Positions 24,973 through 33,186 of a stretch of DNA of 64,000 nucleotides are shown piece by piece (positions within the stretch are counted from its first letter, which is position 1; every line of letters begins with the position of its first letter). The DNA is taken from the NCBI RefSeq assembly GCF_026151165.2, contig NZ_CP117849.1:434001-498000 (forward strand), given 5' to 3'. This DNA is from Cryobacterium sp. SO2 (GTDB lineage: Bacteria > Actinomycetota > Actinomycetes > Actinomycetales > Microbacteriaceae). Both the position numbers and the translations under genes were made by a program. Under the pieces are notes generated by a model that did not search any database, was not told the origin of the DNA, and saw only the letters and a list, made by a program, of their open reading frames with translations.

Positions 24973-26304
24973 ATGAAGAGGTCACGTTTTATCGCCGCCT
25001 CCGTAGCAATGATCGCTACGACCGGCCTTCTGCTCAGCGGATGCTCGGCAGGAGCAGCAGACACCGGTGAGAAGCAGCTCACATTCATGTTCCGCGGCGG
25101 CGAAGACGAGAAGGCCGCGTACACGACGGCCATCAAGGCCTTCGAAAAGGCCAACGACGTCAACGTCAAAATCATCGTCACCACGGCGGATGACTACTCC
25201 ACCAAGCTCAAGGCCGCCATCGCCGGCAAGCAGATCCCCGATGTGTTCTACATCGGCCCTGGCGACGTGCAGGCCTACGTGAACAACGGTGTCATCCTCG
25301 ACATCACCGACTACGTCGAAAACTCGGACACCCTCGACCTCGACAACATCTGGGACTACGGCGTCGACAGCTACCGGTTCGACGGCAGCCTGGTCGGCCA
25401 GGGCGCCATCTACGCCCTGCCGAAGGACGTCGGCCCGTTCTCGTTCGGCTACAACAAGACCATGTTCGAGGCCGCCGGCATCCCGCTGCCCGACCCGGAC
25501 GTGCCCCTGACCCTTCAGGAATTCGTCGACATCTCCAAGCAGCTGACCGTGGACCTCGACGGCGACGGCGAGCTCGACCAGTGGGGAACCGGCCTCAACG
25601 TGCAGTGGAGCCTGCAGTCGTTCGCCTGGTCGAACGGCGCGGAGTTCCTCAATAAGGACCGCACCAAGGTCACCGTGGACACCCCGGAGTTCGCCGAGGC
25701 GCTGCAGTGGTTCGCCGACCTGTCCAACGTGGAACACATCACCCCCTCCACCGCGCAGGCACAGACCCTCGACACCTACCAGCGCTGGATGAGCGGCCAG
25801 ATCGCGTTCTTCCCGGTGGGCCCGTGGGACGTCTCGACGTACGCCGATCTCGACTTCGACTACGACCTGATCCCCTACCCGGCCGGCTCGACCGGTGAGT
25901 CCGCCACCTGGACCGGCACGCTCGGTATCGCGGTCGGCAGCACCACCAAGTACCCGGAGCTGTCCGAGAAGCTCGTCGAGTACCTGTCCGCCGACGCCAC
26001 CGCCCAGCAGACGCTGGTTGATGCCGGAGTACAGATCCCGAACCTCAAGGACACGGCAGACACCTGGGTGGCCGACTCGACCACCCAGCCCGCCAACAAG
26101 CAGGAGTTCCTGGACATCGTGAACGGCTACGGCCGCGCACTGCCCGCCAACAACACCTACAACGCCGAGTGGTACGACGAGCTTTTCACCAACATCCAGC
26201 CGGTGCTCGACGGCACGCAGACCGCCGCCGACTACCTCAAGGAGGCGCAGCCCAAGATGCAGGCATTCCTGGACGACGCCAACGCCCAGGCCGGTATCGG
26301 CTAA
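24973..26304 (+). CDS. Sugar ABC transporter substrate-binding lipoprotein (family 1)
   Basis: A 443-residue extracytoplasmic solute-binding protein. The signal peptide ends in lipobox LSGC (C24). The mature part has family-1 features: QLTFMFRGGEDEKAAYTTAIKAFEKAN near the start, later GPWDVSTYADLDF. Start is ATG 24973 or the GTG directly before it (24970); the AGGGAAGGA Shine-Dalgarno allows both. First gene of the arabinan importer operon, under two LacI operator candidates. Likely binds arabino-oligosaccharides (inference). As is usual for this importer class in actinobacteria, no dedicated ATPase gene is present; a shared MsiK-type ATPase elsewhere is expected. Confidence 0.9.
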   Translation: MKRSRFIAASVAMIATTGLLLSGCSAGAADTGEKQLTFMFRGGEDEKAAYTTAIKAFEKANDVNVKIIVTTADDYSTKLKAAIAGKQIPDVFYIGPGDVQAYVNNGVILDITDYVENSDTLDLDNIWDYGVDSYRFDGSLVGQGAIYALPKDVGPFSFGYNKTMFEAAGIPLPDPDVPLTLQEFVDISKQLTVDLDGDGELDQWGTGLNVQWSLQSFAWSNGAEFLNKDRTKVTVDTPEFAEALQWFADLSNVEHITPSTAQAQTLDTYQRWMSGQIAFFPVGPWDVSTYADLDFDYDLIPYPAGSTGESATWTGTLGIAVGSTTKYPELSEKLVEYLSADATAQQTLVDAGVQIPNLKDTADTWVADSTTQPANKQEFLDIVNGYGRALPANNTYNAEWYDELFTNIQPVLDGTQTAADYLKEAQPKMQAFLDDANAQAGIG

Positions 26305-26315
26305 CAACCCGCACC

Positions 26316-26357
26316 GGATGTCGCGGCCGCGTTCTCCACTGCGCGGCCGCGGCATCC
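26316..26357 (+). terminator. Hairpin after the arabinan binding-protein gene
   Basis: GGATG-T-CGCGGCCGCG (26316-26331) pairs with CGCGGCCGCG-G-CATCC (26342-26357), a 16-bp stem with one U-G pair and a 10-base loop, 12 bases past the stop. Probably an attenuator or mRNA stabiliser between binding protein and permeases. Confidence 0.65.
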
Positions 26358-26415
26358 GCCCCCGGCCGGCTCGCCGACCGATAGCTCATTGGAATCAAGT
26401 CAAGGAAGATCGCTG

Positions 26416-27330
26416 ATGTCCACAGAAGTTCTTCGCACCAAGCCGCGCCGCTCCAGACTGCACAGGCGTGAGCACCAGGTCGCCCTCGCGTTCATCGCGA
26501 TCCCCCTGATCGGCTTCCTGCTCTTCACGCTCTACCCGCTGCTCTACTCCGTCTACGCCTCGTTCACGAGCTGGAACGGCCTGGCCGCACCGACGTTCAA
26601 CGGGATCGACAACTACATCAAGATGTGGAACGACCCGTACTTCCTCAAGGCCATGTGGAACACGTTGTTCATGATGATCGGCATCCCGATCGGGCTCGTG
26701 CTCTCGATGGCCCTGGCCCTCGGTCTCAACCGCAAGATGCGCGGCACCACCTTCTTCCGCACGGTGTACTACATTCCCGTGATCTCCTCGATCGCCGCCA
26801 TCGCCATCCTCTGGCAGTGGGCGTACAACGGCGACTTCGGCCTGGTCAACCAGGTCCTCGACCTGGTCGGCATCCAGGGCCCGAACTGGCTGGCCGACAA
26901 GGACACCGTCAAGCCGGCCCTGATCATCATGGCCACCTGGAAGGGCCTCGGCTATTCGATGCTGCTCTACCTGGCCGCCCTGCAATCGGTGCCCCGCTAC
27001 CTCTACGAGGCCGCCTCGCTCGACGGCGCCGGCACCTGGGACCAGTTCCGCAACATCACCCTGCCGATGGTGCGCCCGGTCACTTTCTTCCTCGTCGTGA
27101 CGAGCATCATCGGGGGATCGCAGATCTTCATCGAGATCAACATCATGACCCCGCTGGGCGGTCCGGAATTCAGCTCGGCCTCTATCGTCTGGTACATCTG
27201 GCGCCAGGCGTTCAACAACCTGCACATGGGGTACGCATCGGCCATGTCGATCGTGCTCGGGCTGATCATCTTCGTGATCACCGTCATCCAATTCCGGCTC
27301 AACCGCCGCAACCAGTTCTCGATTGACTGA
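26416..27330 (+). CDS. Sugar ABC transporter permease (MalF/MsmF type)
   Basis: A 304-residue permease with six predicted helices. The first follows a basic N-terminus (RRSRLHRREHQVALAF), the MalF-type FTSWNGL periplasmic segment is present, and the EAA loop reads YEAASLDGAGTWDQFRNITLPM. The ATG at 26416 has AAGGA upstream. It pairs with the next gene as the import channel; the stop is 11 bases before the partner's start. Confidence 0.92.
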   Translation: MSTEVLRTKPRRSRLHRREHQVALAFIAIPLIGFLLFTLYPLLYSVYASFTSWNGLAAPTFNGIDNYIKMWNDPYFLKAMWNTLFMMIGIPIGLVLSMALALGLNRKMRGTTFFRTVYYIPVISSIAAIAILWQWAYNGDFGLVNQVLDLVGIQGPNWLADKDTVKPALIIMATWKGLGYSMLLYLAALQSVPRYLYEAASLDGAGTWDQFRNITLPMVRPVTFFLVVTSIIGGSQIFIEINIMTPLGGPEFSSASIVWYIWRQAFNNLHMGYASAMSIVLGLIIFVITVIQFRLNRRNQFSID

Positions 27331-27341
27331 AGGCCGCCACC

Positions 27342-28328
27342 GTGAGTACGTCAACTTCCCTTCCCGGCCCGGTTCAGGCCGGCGCACCGCTGCTCGACCC
27401 GCAGGGCGGCATCCCCGCCGGCCCCGGAGCTCCCTCCGGCCGCGGGCGGCGCTCCAACCCGACGCCCGCCGGCGCAGGTCATCCGCTGACCCGCTCGGCA
27501 CGGTACAAGCTCGGCAACGTTCTCGTCACGCTGATCCTCTCGCTCGGCGCGATCGTCATGCTCGGCCCGCTGATCTGGACCTTCTCCACCTCGCTGAAGA
27601 CCCACGACGCGATCTTCGCGCTGCCGCCACAGTGGATCCCCGACCCGGTGATGTGGGACAACTACCTCCGCGTGTGGTCGGCCGGACCGCTGCTCAGCGG
27701 CATCCGGAACAGCCTGATCGTGGCCGGCACCGTCACCGTGATCGGCTCGATCACCTCTTCGATCGCCGCGTTCGCCTTCGCGAAAATGCGGATGCCGTTC
27801 AAGAACGCCGCCTTCCTGATGCTGCTGGCCGGCCTGATGATCCCGTTCCCGACCATCATGATTCCGCAGTTCATGGTCTTCGCGAACATCGGCTGGGTCG
27901 ATACCCTGCTGCCGCTGATCGTGCCCGGCCTGTTCGGCAACATCATCATGATCTTCTTCCTCAAGCAGTACCTCGAGAACGTGCCGGACTCGATCATCGA
28001 AGCCGCCAAGCTCGACGGCGCCTCCTACCTGCAGATCTTCTTCAGGCTGATCTTCCCGGCCATCCGGCCGGCCATGGCCGCGCAGTTCATCCTCTGGTTC
28101 ATGGCCGTGTGGAACGACTACCTGGCCCCGATCATCTACCTGAACACGCCGGAGAAGCAGACTTTGCAGCTCGTGATCGCCAGCTTCAACGCTCAGTACG
28201 CCAGCCAGACCGACTACCCGCTGATCATGGCGGCCTCGTTCATCGCCCTGCTGCCGGTGCTGATCGTGTTCATCGTCTTCCAGCGTCAGATCATCGAATC
28301 CGTCGCCCTCACCGGCGGGAAGGGCTGA
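27342..28328 (+). CDS. Sugar ABC transporter permease (MalG/MsmG type)
   Basis: A 328-residue permease, GTG start. A Pro/Gly-rich cytosolic N-terminus of about 45 residues precedes the first helix; the EAA loop IEAAKLDGASYLQIFFRLIFP and the family C-terminus QRQIIESVALTGGKG are clear. Second half of the arabinan importer channel; the GH43 gene begins two bases after its stop, indicating tight co-expression. Confidence 0.92.
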   Translation: MSTSTSLPGPVQAGAPLLDPQGGIPAGPGAPSGRGRRSNPTPAGAGHPLTRSARYKLGNVLVTLILSLGAIVMLGPLIWTFSTSLKTHDAIFALPPQWIPDPVMWDNYLRVWSAGPLLSGIRNSLIVAGTVTVIGSITSSIAAFAFAKMRMPFKNAAFLMLLAGLMIPFPTIMIPQFMVFANIGWVDTLLPLIVPGLFGNIIMIFFLKQYLENVPDSIIEAAKLDGASYLQIFFRLIFPAIRPAMAAQFILWFMAVWNDYLAPIIYLNTPEKQTLQLVIASFNAQYASQTDYPLIMAASFIALLPVLIVFIVFQRQIIESVALTGGKG

Positions 28329-28330
28329 CC

Positions 28331-29818
28331 GTGCCTGTTCTCGACGAGCGCGCAACCCTCGAGTGGCCCGAACTGCCCGGCACGGCGCTGCGCAGCCTGG
28401 CCCCGGTGCCGGCCGGCGACCCTGCCACCGGTGACCCCGCCGCCTGGGGCACCCGCAACGCACACGACCCCACTGTCGTACGCGACACCGACGGCTCCTG
28501 GTACATGTTCTCCACGGATGCCGCCGCCGGCGCCGACTCGGTGGCCGCCGGTGTGCACGTACGCCGCTCCGCCGACCTCGTGCAGTGGACCTTCGTGGGC
28601 ACGGCCCTGGACGGGGTGCCCGGACCTGCCTTCGAGTGGACCCAGGCCCCCGGCCTGTGGGCGCCGGAGGTCGTGCGCTGGCCGGCACCCGGTGCATCCG
28701 CCCCTGCCGGCGACGTGCGCTGGCACATGTACTACTCGGCCTCCACCTTCGGCTCGAACACCTCGGCCATCGGCCTGGCCGTGGCCGACCGGCTGGCCGG
28801 TCCGTGGGAGGACCGCGGCATCGTCGTGGGCACCAGGACCGGCGAGTCCAGCCAGAATGCCATCGACGCCGCCGTCACGGTCGACCGTGACGGTACCCCG
28901 TGGCTCACCTATGGGTCGTTCTTCTCCGGCATCTACACGCTGCCGCTGAACGGGCGCACCGGGCTGCCGCAGACGCCGGGCGACCTCGGCACCCTCATCG
29001 CCCGCCGGGCCGTGTCGGTGGAACGGGCGATCGAAGGCGCCTTCATCGTCTACCGCCGCGAGGAGGACCGCTACGTGCTGTTCACCTCCTACGACTCCCT
29101 CTTCGACAGCTACAACGTGCGGGTCGCCGTGGCCGAGAACATCGACGGACCGTACACCGACCTGCTCGGCCGCTCCATGACCGACCTCGACGCCGCGCCG
29201 GCGTCGATCGGCACCAAGGTGCTCGGCAGCCACCGGTTCGGCACCGACACCGGCTGGCTCGCCCCAGGGCACAACTCGATCCTCATCGAACCGGATCTTC
29301 CAGGGGCGGCCCCGGCCGCGACCGGTTACCGCGCGGACGAGTACGTCATGGTGCACCACGTGCGCTTCGCCGACGACCCCCACCAGCACGTCGTGCAGCT
29401 GCGGCGCACCTTCTTCACCGAGGCCGGGTGGCCCGTCGTCTCTCCGCAGCCGTTCGCCGGCGCCGACGCGGAGCGCCTCGCCGAGCCGGTCGCCCTGACC
29501 GGCCCGTGGCACGCGGTGCGGTTGGCACCGGAGTCGCCCGACCTGGTGAACTCCGCTGTGGTGACCGTCGCGTTGGCGTCCACTGTGCTGCTGCCCGCCG
29601 GCCCCGGCGTGGCGGATGCGGCCGAGCGACTCTTCGACGGCCGCACCGAGCGGGTGCGCCTCGTGGTCGGCACCGACGCAGGTGGCACCGATGCATCCGG
29701 CACCGAACTCGATGCCGTGGTCTTCTCCTCCTGGGACTGGGCCAACGCCCGGCCCGCCCTCTCCTTCAGCGGCCTCGCCGCCGACGGGGTGGCCTGGTTC
29801 GGCACGAAGGGAGCCTGA
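28331..29818 (+). CDS. GH43 glycoside hydrolase, arabinanase/arabinofuranosidase-like (cytosolic)
   Basis: A 495-residue GH43 five-bladed propeller enzyme plus a C-terminal beta-rich extension of about 130 residues. The catalytic base is D46 in NAHDPTVV; the propeller blocks APGLWAPEVVRW, DAAVTVDRDGTPWLTYGSF and APGHNSIL are recognisable and resemble arabinan endo-1,5-alpha-L-arabinosidases. There is no signal peptide, so it acts on imported oligosaccharides. GTG at 28331 is chosen because GGGAAGGG precedes it and similarity starts just after; the frame continues upstream only inside the permease gene. Confidence 0.85.
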   Translation: MPVLDERATLEWPELPGTALRSLAPVPAGDPATGDPAAWGTRNAHDPTVVRDTDGSWYMFSTDAAAGADSVAAGVHVRRSADLVQWTFVGTALDGVPGPAFEWTQAPGLWAPEVVRWPAPGASAPAGDVRWHMYYSASTFGSNTSAIGLAVADRLAGPWEDRGIVVGTRTGESSQNAIDAAVTVDRDGTPWLTYGSFFSGIYTLPLNGRTGLPQTPGDLGTLIARRAVSVERAIEGAFIVYRREEDRYVLFTSYDSLFDSYNVRVAVAENIDGPYTDLLGRSMTDLDAAPASIGTKVLGSHRFGTDTGWLAPGHNSILIEPDLPGAAPAATGYRADEYVMVHHVRFADDPHQHVVQLRRTFFTEAGWPVVSPQPFAGADAERLAEPVALTGPWHAVRLAPESPDLVNSAVVTVALASTVLLPAGPGVADAAERLFDGRTERVRLVVGTDAGGTDASGTELDAVVFSSWDWANARPALSFSGLAADGVAWFGTKGA

Positions 29819-29819
29819 C

Positions 29820-30524
29820 ATGGACGACTACGCCATCGGCTGGGCAGGTAAGGCCATGCAGTGGCTGCGCTTCGCGATCGCCCTCGTCGTGATCAACCTG
29901 CTCTTCATCGCGGGCAGCATCGCCGGGCTGATCGTGTTCGGGGTGTTCCCGGCCGCGACGGCCGCTGCCATCCTGCTCGGTCGGCTGCGCGCCGGCCAGC
30001 CGGGCGACCGTCTGGTGCGGGACTTCATCACCGCCTACCGGGCCCAATTCCGGCACCTGGCCGTTGTCGCGATCCCGTTCCAGGCCGCGGCAGCGCTGGT
30101 CTTCCTCGACCTGGTGGCCTTTCAGACCACGGCTCTCGCCGGCAGCCCGGTGAGCGCGGTGCTGCTGGTGTTGCTCGTGGTGGTGTCGGTCTGCACCCTG
30201 CTGGCCGGCCTCTCGGCTGTCATCATCTGCACCCGCTACCGGGATTCGGCCCGGGCGATCTGGCGGTATGCGTTCGTGCTGCCGGTCGTGTCCCCGCTGA
30301 TGAGCCTGTCGCTGATCCTGGGCCTGGGCGTGCTCACCGTCGCCCTGTTCCAGTTCGGCGTGCTGATGCCGCTGATCGGGGCGTCCGCGCCGCTGTTCGT
30401 GGCCGGCTGGCTCATCGACCACCGCCTGGCCGCCCTCGACGCCACGCACCCCGCTCACGGCGCGGTGCGGAACGAAGACGGCGCGCTGCCGCTCGCCCCG
30501 GCCGGCCGCACCTCGCTCGCCTGA
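29820..30524 (+). CDS. DUF624 (YesL-family) membrane protein
   Basis: A 234-residue membrane protein with about five hydrophobic helices and the DUF624 N-terminal pattern (LRFAIALVVINLLFIAGSIAGLIVFGVFPA). YesL proteins often sit in polysaccharide-utilisation operons next to ABC importers and glycosidases, but their function is not established. It starts one base after the GH43 stop, so it belongs to the same operon. It is not one of the two standard permeases, which are both accounted for. Confidence 0.8.
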   Translation: MDDYAIGWAGKAMQWLRFAIALVVINLLFIAGSIAGLIVFGVFPAATAAAILLGRLRAGQPGDRLVRDFITAYRAQFRHLAVVAIPFQAAAALVFLDLVAFQTTALAGSPVSAVLLVLLVVVSVCTLLAGLSAVIICTRYRDSARAIWRYAFVLPVVSPLMSLSLILGLGVLTVALFQFGVLMPLIGASAPLFVAGWLIDHRLAALDATHPAHGAVRNEDGALPLAPAGRTSLA

Positions 30525-30586
30525 CCGGCCCGGCTGTGACCGGTTCGCCAGTGCCGCACCTTCGCTCCACCCGACTTGCCCCACCT

Positions 30587-30600
30587 TTATAACGTTGCAC
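30587..30600. promoter_or_regulatory. Weaker LacI operator candidate before GH51
   Basis: TTATAACGTTGCAC matches TTACAACGTTGTAA at 11 of 14 positions with the central AACGTT kept. It lies 22 bases before the GH51 start, suggesting an internal promoter controlled by the same regulator. Confidence 0.45.
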
Positions 30601-30622
30601 AGATAGATAGGACACGATCTCC

Positions 30623-32128
30623 ATGACCACCGCACGAATCAGCATCGACCCCACCACCGTGGTCGCCCCCATCAACCGGCGCATCTTCGGTTCCTTCGTG
30701 GAGCACCTGGGCCGATGCGTCTATGACGGCATCTACGAACCCGATCACCCCACCGCCAACGAAGACGGCTTCCGCCTCGACGTTGTCGAACTGGTCAAGG
30801 AACTGGGCTCCACCACCATCCGCTACCCCGGCGGCAACTTCGTCTCCGGCTACAAGTGGGAAGACGGCGTCGGCCCGCGCGACCGGCGCCCGGTGCGCCG
30901 CGACCTGGCCTGGCACTCCCTGGAGAGCAACCAGGTGGGCCTGGAGGAGTTCGGCCGCTGGTGCGAACTCACCGGCTCCGAGCTGATGATGGCCGTGAAC
31001 CTGGGCACCCGCGGCATCGAATCCGCGCTCGACCTGCTCGAATACGCCAACGGCGATGCCGGCACCGCGCTCGCCGACGAGCGCGTGCGCAACGGCAAGA
31101 CCGAGCCGTACAACATCCGCATGTGGTGCCTCGGCAATGAAATGGACGGCCCGTGGCAGGTCGGCCACATGTCCAGCGACGACTACGGCAAGATCGCCGC
31201 GCGCACGGCGTCGGCCATGAAGACCGCAGACCCCTCCCTCGAGCTCGTCGTCTGCGGATCCTCCGGATCGGCCATGCCCACCTTCGGTGAGTGGGAACGG
31301 GTGGTGCTCGAGCACAGCTACGAGTCCGTCGACTACATCTCCTGCCATGCCTACTACCAGGAGCGGAATGGCGACCTGGACTCCTACCTGGCGTCGTCGC
31401 TGGAGATGAAGTACTTCATCGACACCGTCGTGGCCACGGCCGACCACGTCAAGCACAAGCTGCGCAGCCAGAAGACCATCCAGCTCTCCTTCGACGAGTG
31501 GAACATCTGGTACCTGGACGAACACCGCGACTCCGAGGAAGTCAACGACGAGTGGCGCTTCGCACCCCGCCAGCTCGAGGACGTCTACTCGGTGGCGGAT
31601 GCCGTTGTGCTCGGCAACCTGCTGATCACCCTGCTGCAGAACCACGACAGGGTGGGCTCGGCATCGCTGGCCCAGCTGGTGAACGTGATCGCCCCGATCA
31701 TGACTGAACCCGGCGGAGACTCCTGGCGCCAGACCACGTTCTTCCCGTTCTCGGTCACCTCCAGGCTCGCCCGCGGCGAGGTCATCTCGCCCCGCATCAC
31801 CGTGGGCACCTACGACACGGCGCTCTACGGTGCCGCGCCGCTGGTGGACTCGGTGGCCACGGTGGACGCCGCAGCCGGCACCGCCGCGGTGTTCCTGGTG
31901 AACCGCAGCCAGACCGAATCGATCGAGGTGACCATCGATGTGTCCGGGCTGGGCGCATCCGCCATCACCGAGGCCGTCACCCTGCATGACGACGACCCGT
32001 ACGCCAAGAACACCCTGGAAGACCAGAACCGGGTGGGTCTGTCTGACCTCACCGGGTCTGTGCTCGCCGACGGCACTCTGACCGTCACCCTGCCGCCCGT
32101 CTCATGGTCGGCGCTCGCACTCGGTTAG
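30623..32128 (+). CDS. abfA: GH51 alpha-L-arabinofuranosidase
   Basis: A 501-residue intracellular GH51 enzyme of standard length. A TIM-barrel contains the acid/base E173 (CLGNEMDG) and nucleophile E292 (SFDEWN), with the family signatures GSFVEHLGRCVYDGIYEP at the N-terminus and IRYPGGNFVSGYKWEDGVGP. A beta-sandwich C-terminus follows. It releases arabinose from alpha-1,2/1,3/1,5-linked arabino-oligosaccharides. A LacI-type site lies just upstream. Its last 25 bases overlap the start of the next gene. Confidence 0.95.
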   Translation: MTTARISIDPTTVVAPINRRIFGSFVEHLGRCVYDGIYEPDHPTANEDGFRLDVVELVKELGSTTIRYPGGNFVSGYKWEDGVGPRDRRPVRRDLAWHSLESNQVGLEEFGRWCELTGSELMMAVNLGTRGIESALDLLEYANGDAGTALADERVRNGKTEPYNIRMWCLGNEMDGPWQVGHMSSDDYGKIAARTASAMKTADPSLELVVCGSSGSAMPTFGEWERVVLEHSYESVDYISCHAYYQERNGDLDSYLASSLEMKYFIDTVVATADHVKHKLRSQKTIQLSFDEWNIWYLDEHRDSEEVNDEWRFAPRQLEDVYSVADAVVLGNLLITLLQNHDRVGSASLAQLVNVIAPIMTEPGGDSWRQTTFFPFSVTSRLARGEVISPRITVGTYDTALYGAAPLVDSVATVDAAAGTAAVFLVNRSQTESIEVTIDVSGLGASAITEAVTLHDDDPYAKNTLEDQNRVGLSDLTGSVLADGTLTVTLPPVSWSALALG

Positions 32129-33132
32129 CACGAACGGGCCAGGCGGGCACGCTCGCGGGCCTGTTCGTTCTGGCCCTGGCTGCGGTGCTCCTGTTCGTGC
32201 TGAGCGGATGCTCGGCCGAACAGGGCGCCCGACCGCTCACCGGGGATATCGCCACGCATGACCCGGCCTACGTGGCCGGGGTCGACGGGGCGCCCTCTTA
32301 CGTGTACTCCACCGGCAACGGGGACATCGCCGACGGCAATATCCAGATCCGCAGCTCGGTCGACGGGCTGGACTGGGAGTACGTCGGCGAGGTCTGGCAG
32401 GAGAAGCCCGCCTGGCTGGTCGAGGCCGTGCCCGGGGTCGACAACCTCTGGGCGCCGGAGCTCTACGAGCACGACGGCACCTGGTACCTGTATTACTCGG
32501 CGTCGCTGTTCGGCACGAACACCTCGGTGATCGCGCTGGCCACGAACAGCACCCTCGACGTGGACGCGGCCGACTACGAGTGGGTGGACCAGGGTGAGGT
32601 GATCACCTCGGTCGGCACCGACTACAACAGCATCGACCCCGGTGTCGTCGAGGATGCGGACGGCACGCCCTGGCTGAGCTTCGGCTCGTTCTCCACCGGG
32701 CTGCAGCTCGTGCAGCTCGAGTGGCCGACCGGGCTGCGCACCGACGATGCCGAACCGGTGACGATCGCGGACCGCAACCTGGCCGTGAACGCCCTCGAAG
32801 CGCCGTACCTGCTCGCGCACGACGGTTACTTCTACCTGTTCTTCTCCCGGGACTTCTGCTGCCGCGGCGTGGACAGCACCTACAACATCGCCGTCGGGCG
32901 CTCGGAGTCTGTGGCCGGACCCTACCTGGACGCCAACGGCGCCGCCCTGCTCGAGGACGGCGGCACCCCGGTGCTCAGTAGCGACGGCGACAGGATCGGC
33001 CCCGGTGGCCAGTCGGTGTCCGGCGGCACCCTCGCCTTCCACTACTACGATGCCACCCTGGACGGCCTGTTCCAACTCGGCCTCATCCCGATCAACTGGG
33101 AAGACGGCTGGCCGGTGGCGACCTGGGAATAG
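32104..33132 (+). CDS. GH43 lipoprotein, extracellular arabinanase-like enzyme
   Basis: A 342-residue protein with a lipoprotein signal peptide ending in LSGC (C36) and a single GH43 propeller. The catalytic base is D53 in ATHDPAYV. LWAPELYEHDGTWYLYYSASLFGTNTS, SIDPGVVEDADGTPWLSFGSF and FFSRDFCCRG match endo-1,5-alpha-L-arabinanases, including the CCRG segment common in that group. Being surface-anchored, it would cut polymeric arabinan into oligosaccharides for the importer. Its start lies inside the end of the GH51 gene, indicating coupling. Confidence 0.88.
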   Translation: MVGARTRLARTGQAGTLAGLFVLALAAVLLFVLSGCSAEQGARPLTGDIATHDPAYVAGVDGAPSYVYSTGNGDIADGNIQIRSSVDGLDWEYVGEVWQEKPAWLVEAVPGVDNLWAPELYEHDGTWYLYYSASLFGTNTSVIALATNSTLDVDAADYEWVDQGEVITSVGTDYNSIDPGVVEDADGTPWLSFGSFSTGLQLVQLEWPTGLRTDDAEPVTIADRNLAVNALEAPYLLAHDGYFYLFFSRDFCCRGVDSTYNIAVGRSESVAGPYLDANGAALLEDGGTPVLSSDGDRIGPGGQSVSGGTLAFHYYDATLDGLFQLGLIPINWEDGWPVATWE

Positions 33133-33186
33133 GCCCCAGCCGCACGGCCGCCCACGCTACCCCGCACCCACCCCACAGGAGTTCTC

